64,000 nt of DNA from NCBI RefSeq assembly GCF_019976755.1, contig NZ_AP023441.1, positions 5,453,501 to 5,517,500 of the forward strand. The letters run 5' to 3'. Position 1 is the first letter of the stretch. Each line of letters opens with the position of its first letter. The stretch is from Nostoc sp. MS1. GTDB lineage: Bacteria; Cyanobacteriota; Cyanobacteriia; Cyanobacteriales; Nostocaceae. Made by a program: the position numbers and the translations under genes. This document shows, piece by piece, positions 63,438-64,000 of this stretch. The notes beneath the pieces were generated by a model, which saw only the letters and a list, made by a program, of their open reading frames with translations, had not been told where the DNA came from and made no database searches.

Positions 63438-63728
63438 TTACCAAGTGAGATTTGTGGCTTTAGTTCGCAACTCAAAAACCAAAGGTTCTTGGCTAACAGA
63501 AGAAATGATCACTCCATCTTTACTTTGTGGTATTGATGCTATTTGCTTTTTTATGAGGACAATATCTTGACCAGCAACAGTTATCCAAGCGCAACCTGAT
63601 AAAACTTCTAATTCATCTACTGATTGCGGTATACGAAAAGATTGATTATAAGTTAAAGTAATTAATCTCGGCCATTCTGCATTTTGCTTTGATTTAAGCA
63701 AGTTAGAGATTTTCATTGAATTAACCAA
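63438..63728 (-). CDS. DUF2917-like small protein
   Basis: This 96-aa protein is predicted to be a small beta-barrel, with LTYNQSFRIPQSVDELEVLS, then GCAWITVAGQDIVLIKKQ. The SGxAWxTxxGxDxxL pattern is that of DUF2917 proteins, a cupin-like family of unknown role. It may start at the ATG at 63716, four codons in. An 18-bp TTCACCC/GGGTGAA palindrome lies 60 bp upstream. Confidence 0.6.
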   Translation of the reverse strand: MVNSMKISNLLKSKQNAEWPRLITLTYNQSFRIPQSVDELEVLSGCAWITVAGQDIVLIKKQIASIPQSKDGVIISSVSQEPLVFELRTKATNLTW

Positions 63729-63787
63729 GTGTGGAGGAGTAGTTTAAAGTTACAAGATGAAAGATGTATCAAACTTCCTCCATTTGA

Positions 63788-63805
63788 TTCACCCAATTGG
63801 GTGAA
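63788..63805. promoter_or_regulatory. 18-bp palindrome TTCACCC-AATT-GGGTGAA
   Basis: This is a fully symmetric 18-mer, including the AATT centre. It lies between the partial DUF1349 gene and the DUF2917-like gene. Identical arms and spacing occur at 7449-7466, upstream of the histidine kinase. Confidence 0.5.
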
Positions 63806-63828
63806 GTATAAATGTAATTTCTGGACTG

Positions 63829-64000
63829 CTATGATTGAGTAATTCTGAAATCTTCAAACACCACCGAGAAACCATCACCCTGTGGTGAAGCACACATTAG
63901 TCCTACTTGCACTATTTCTGCAAGGGTGAGATATGCTAGGCGCAACATTTGATAATTCTTTCCATCTAGAGAATACTGTACTTCTACTGTTTCGACACGA
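63829..64000 (-). CDS. DUF1349 protein, C-terminal end (partial)
   Basis: Hand translation of the minus strand gives 56 residues running off the right edge, with a TAG stop at 63829-63831. The sequence has VETVEVQYSLDGKNYQMLRL, VGLMCASPQGDGF and SVVFEDFRI, the typical end of DUF1349 concanavalin-like proteins (once named regulation of enolase protein 1). It lies upstream of the DUF2917-like gene on the same strand. Confidence 0.82.
   Translation of the reverse strand, partial: RVETVEVQYSLDGKNYQMLRLAYLTLAEIVQVGLMCASPQGDGFSVVFEDFRITQS

Noticed and set aside
63864..63885. Third TCACC-CTGT-GGTGA palindrome near the right edge
   Set aside because: It encodes CASPQGD in the DUF1349 frame, and the match to the TTCACCC arms is shorter, so it is more likely coding coincidence.

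Overview
The window comes from a filamentous, probably heterocyst-forming cyanobacterium of the Nostoc/Anabaena type. The evidence is frequent GCGATCGC (HIP1) octamers, AATTTTG heptamer repeats, small dispersed palindromic repeats, an FtsH of the photosystem II repair type, a seven-gene mrp operon ordered as in Anabaena, and tandem Ser/Thr kinases. No replication origin, rRNA or CRISPR array is visible. The only tRNA is tRNA-Asp(GTC) at 19521-19594.

Layout: 0.4-5.6 kb is a CARDB-repeat subtilase gene broken by an IS630-family element and by a small frameshifting deletion. 5.7-8.8 kb holds a PAS histidine kinase and a stand-alone EgtD-like methyltransferase. 9.0-13.2 kb is a multi-subunit Na+(K+)/H+ antiporter operon (mrpCDEFGAB). 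13.4-15.3 kb holds small genes and a metallo-beta-lactamase-fold gene wrecked by three lesions, one of them a MITE whose ends resemble those of the IS630 element. 15.7-24.1 kb has two related Ser/Thr kinases, a thioredoxin-like protein, tRNA-Asp, gltX and ftsH. 24.3-31.5 kb has a secreted repeat protein, small hypothetical genes, hcp (hybrid-cluster protein) split by a decayed IS5-family element, a divergent Crp/Fnr regulator with a matching binding site, and a VapBC-type pair. 31.6-44.7 kb has mutS, an ATPase plus DUF4276 pair that looks like a defence module, a CPBP protease, a PAS-LuxR regulator, a KGG stress protein, a methyltransferase, a lipoprotein and a LOG enzyme. 44.1-50.5 kb is a molybdenum aldehyde-oxidoreductase locus with its cofactor genes. 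50.5-54.5 kb has a PhyH dioxygenase and a CPA2 antiporter. 54.9-58.5 kb is an unusual A-PCP-TE NRPS-like protein with a small partner gene. 58.6-64.0 kb is a run of small accessory transcription units under MarR and TetR regulators whose operators can be read directly.

The most informative observations are: (1) a MarR regulator with two 13-bp palindromes, TCGTATnATACGA, one abutting its own start and one covering the -10 box of a near-perfect promoter that drives a 47-codon SDR relic translationally coupled to a methyltransferase; (2) three TetR-type operators upstream of three adjacent genes; (3) a TTGAT-N4-GTCAA box in front of the disrupted hcp, beside a regulator with the matching recognition helix; (4) the condensation-less A-PCP-TE synthetase and its VCPF-motif partner; (5) the ATPase/DUF4276 pair; (6) exact dissection of two IS insertions and a related MITE, with the empty target sites reconstructed. 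Two genes were found by hand translation: a ribbon-helix-helix gene at 13368-13517 and a partial DUF1349 gene at the right edge.
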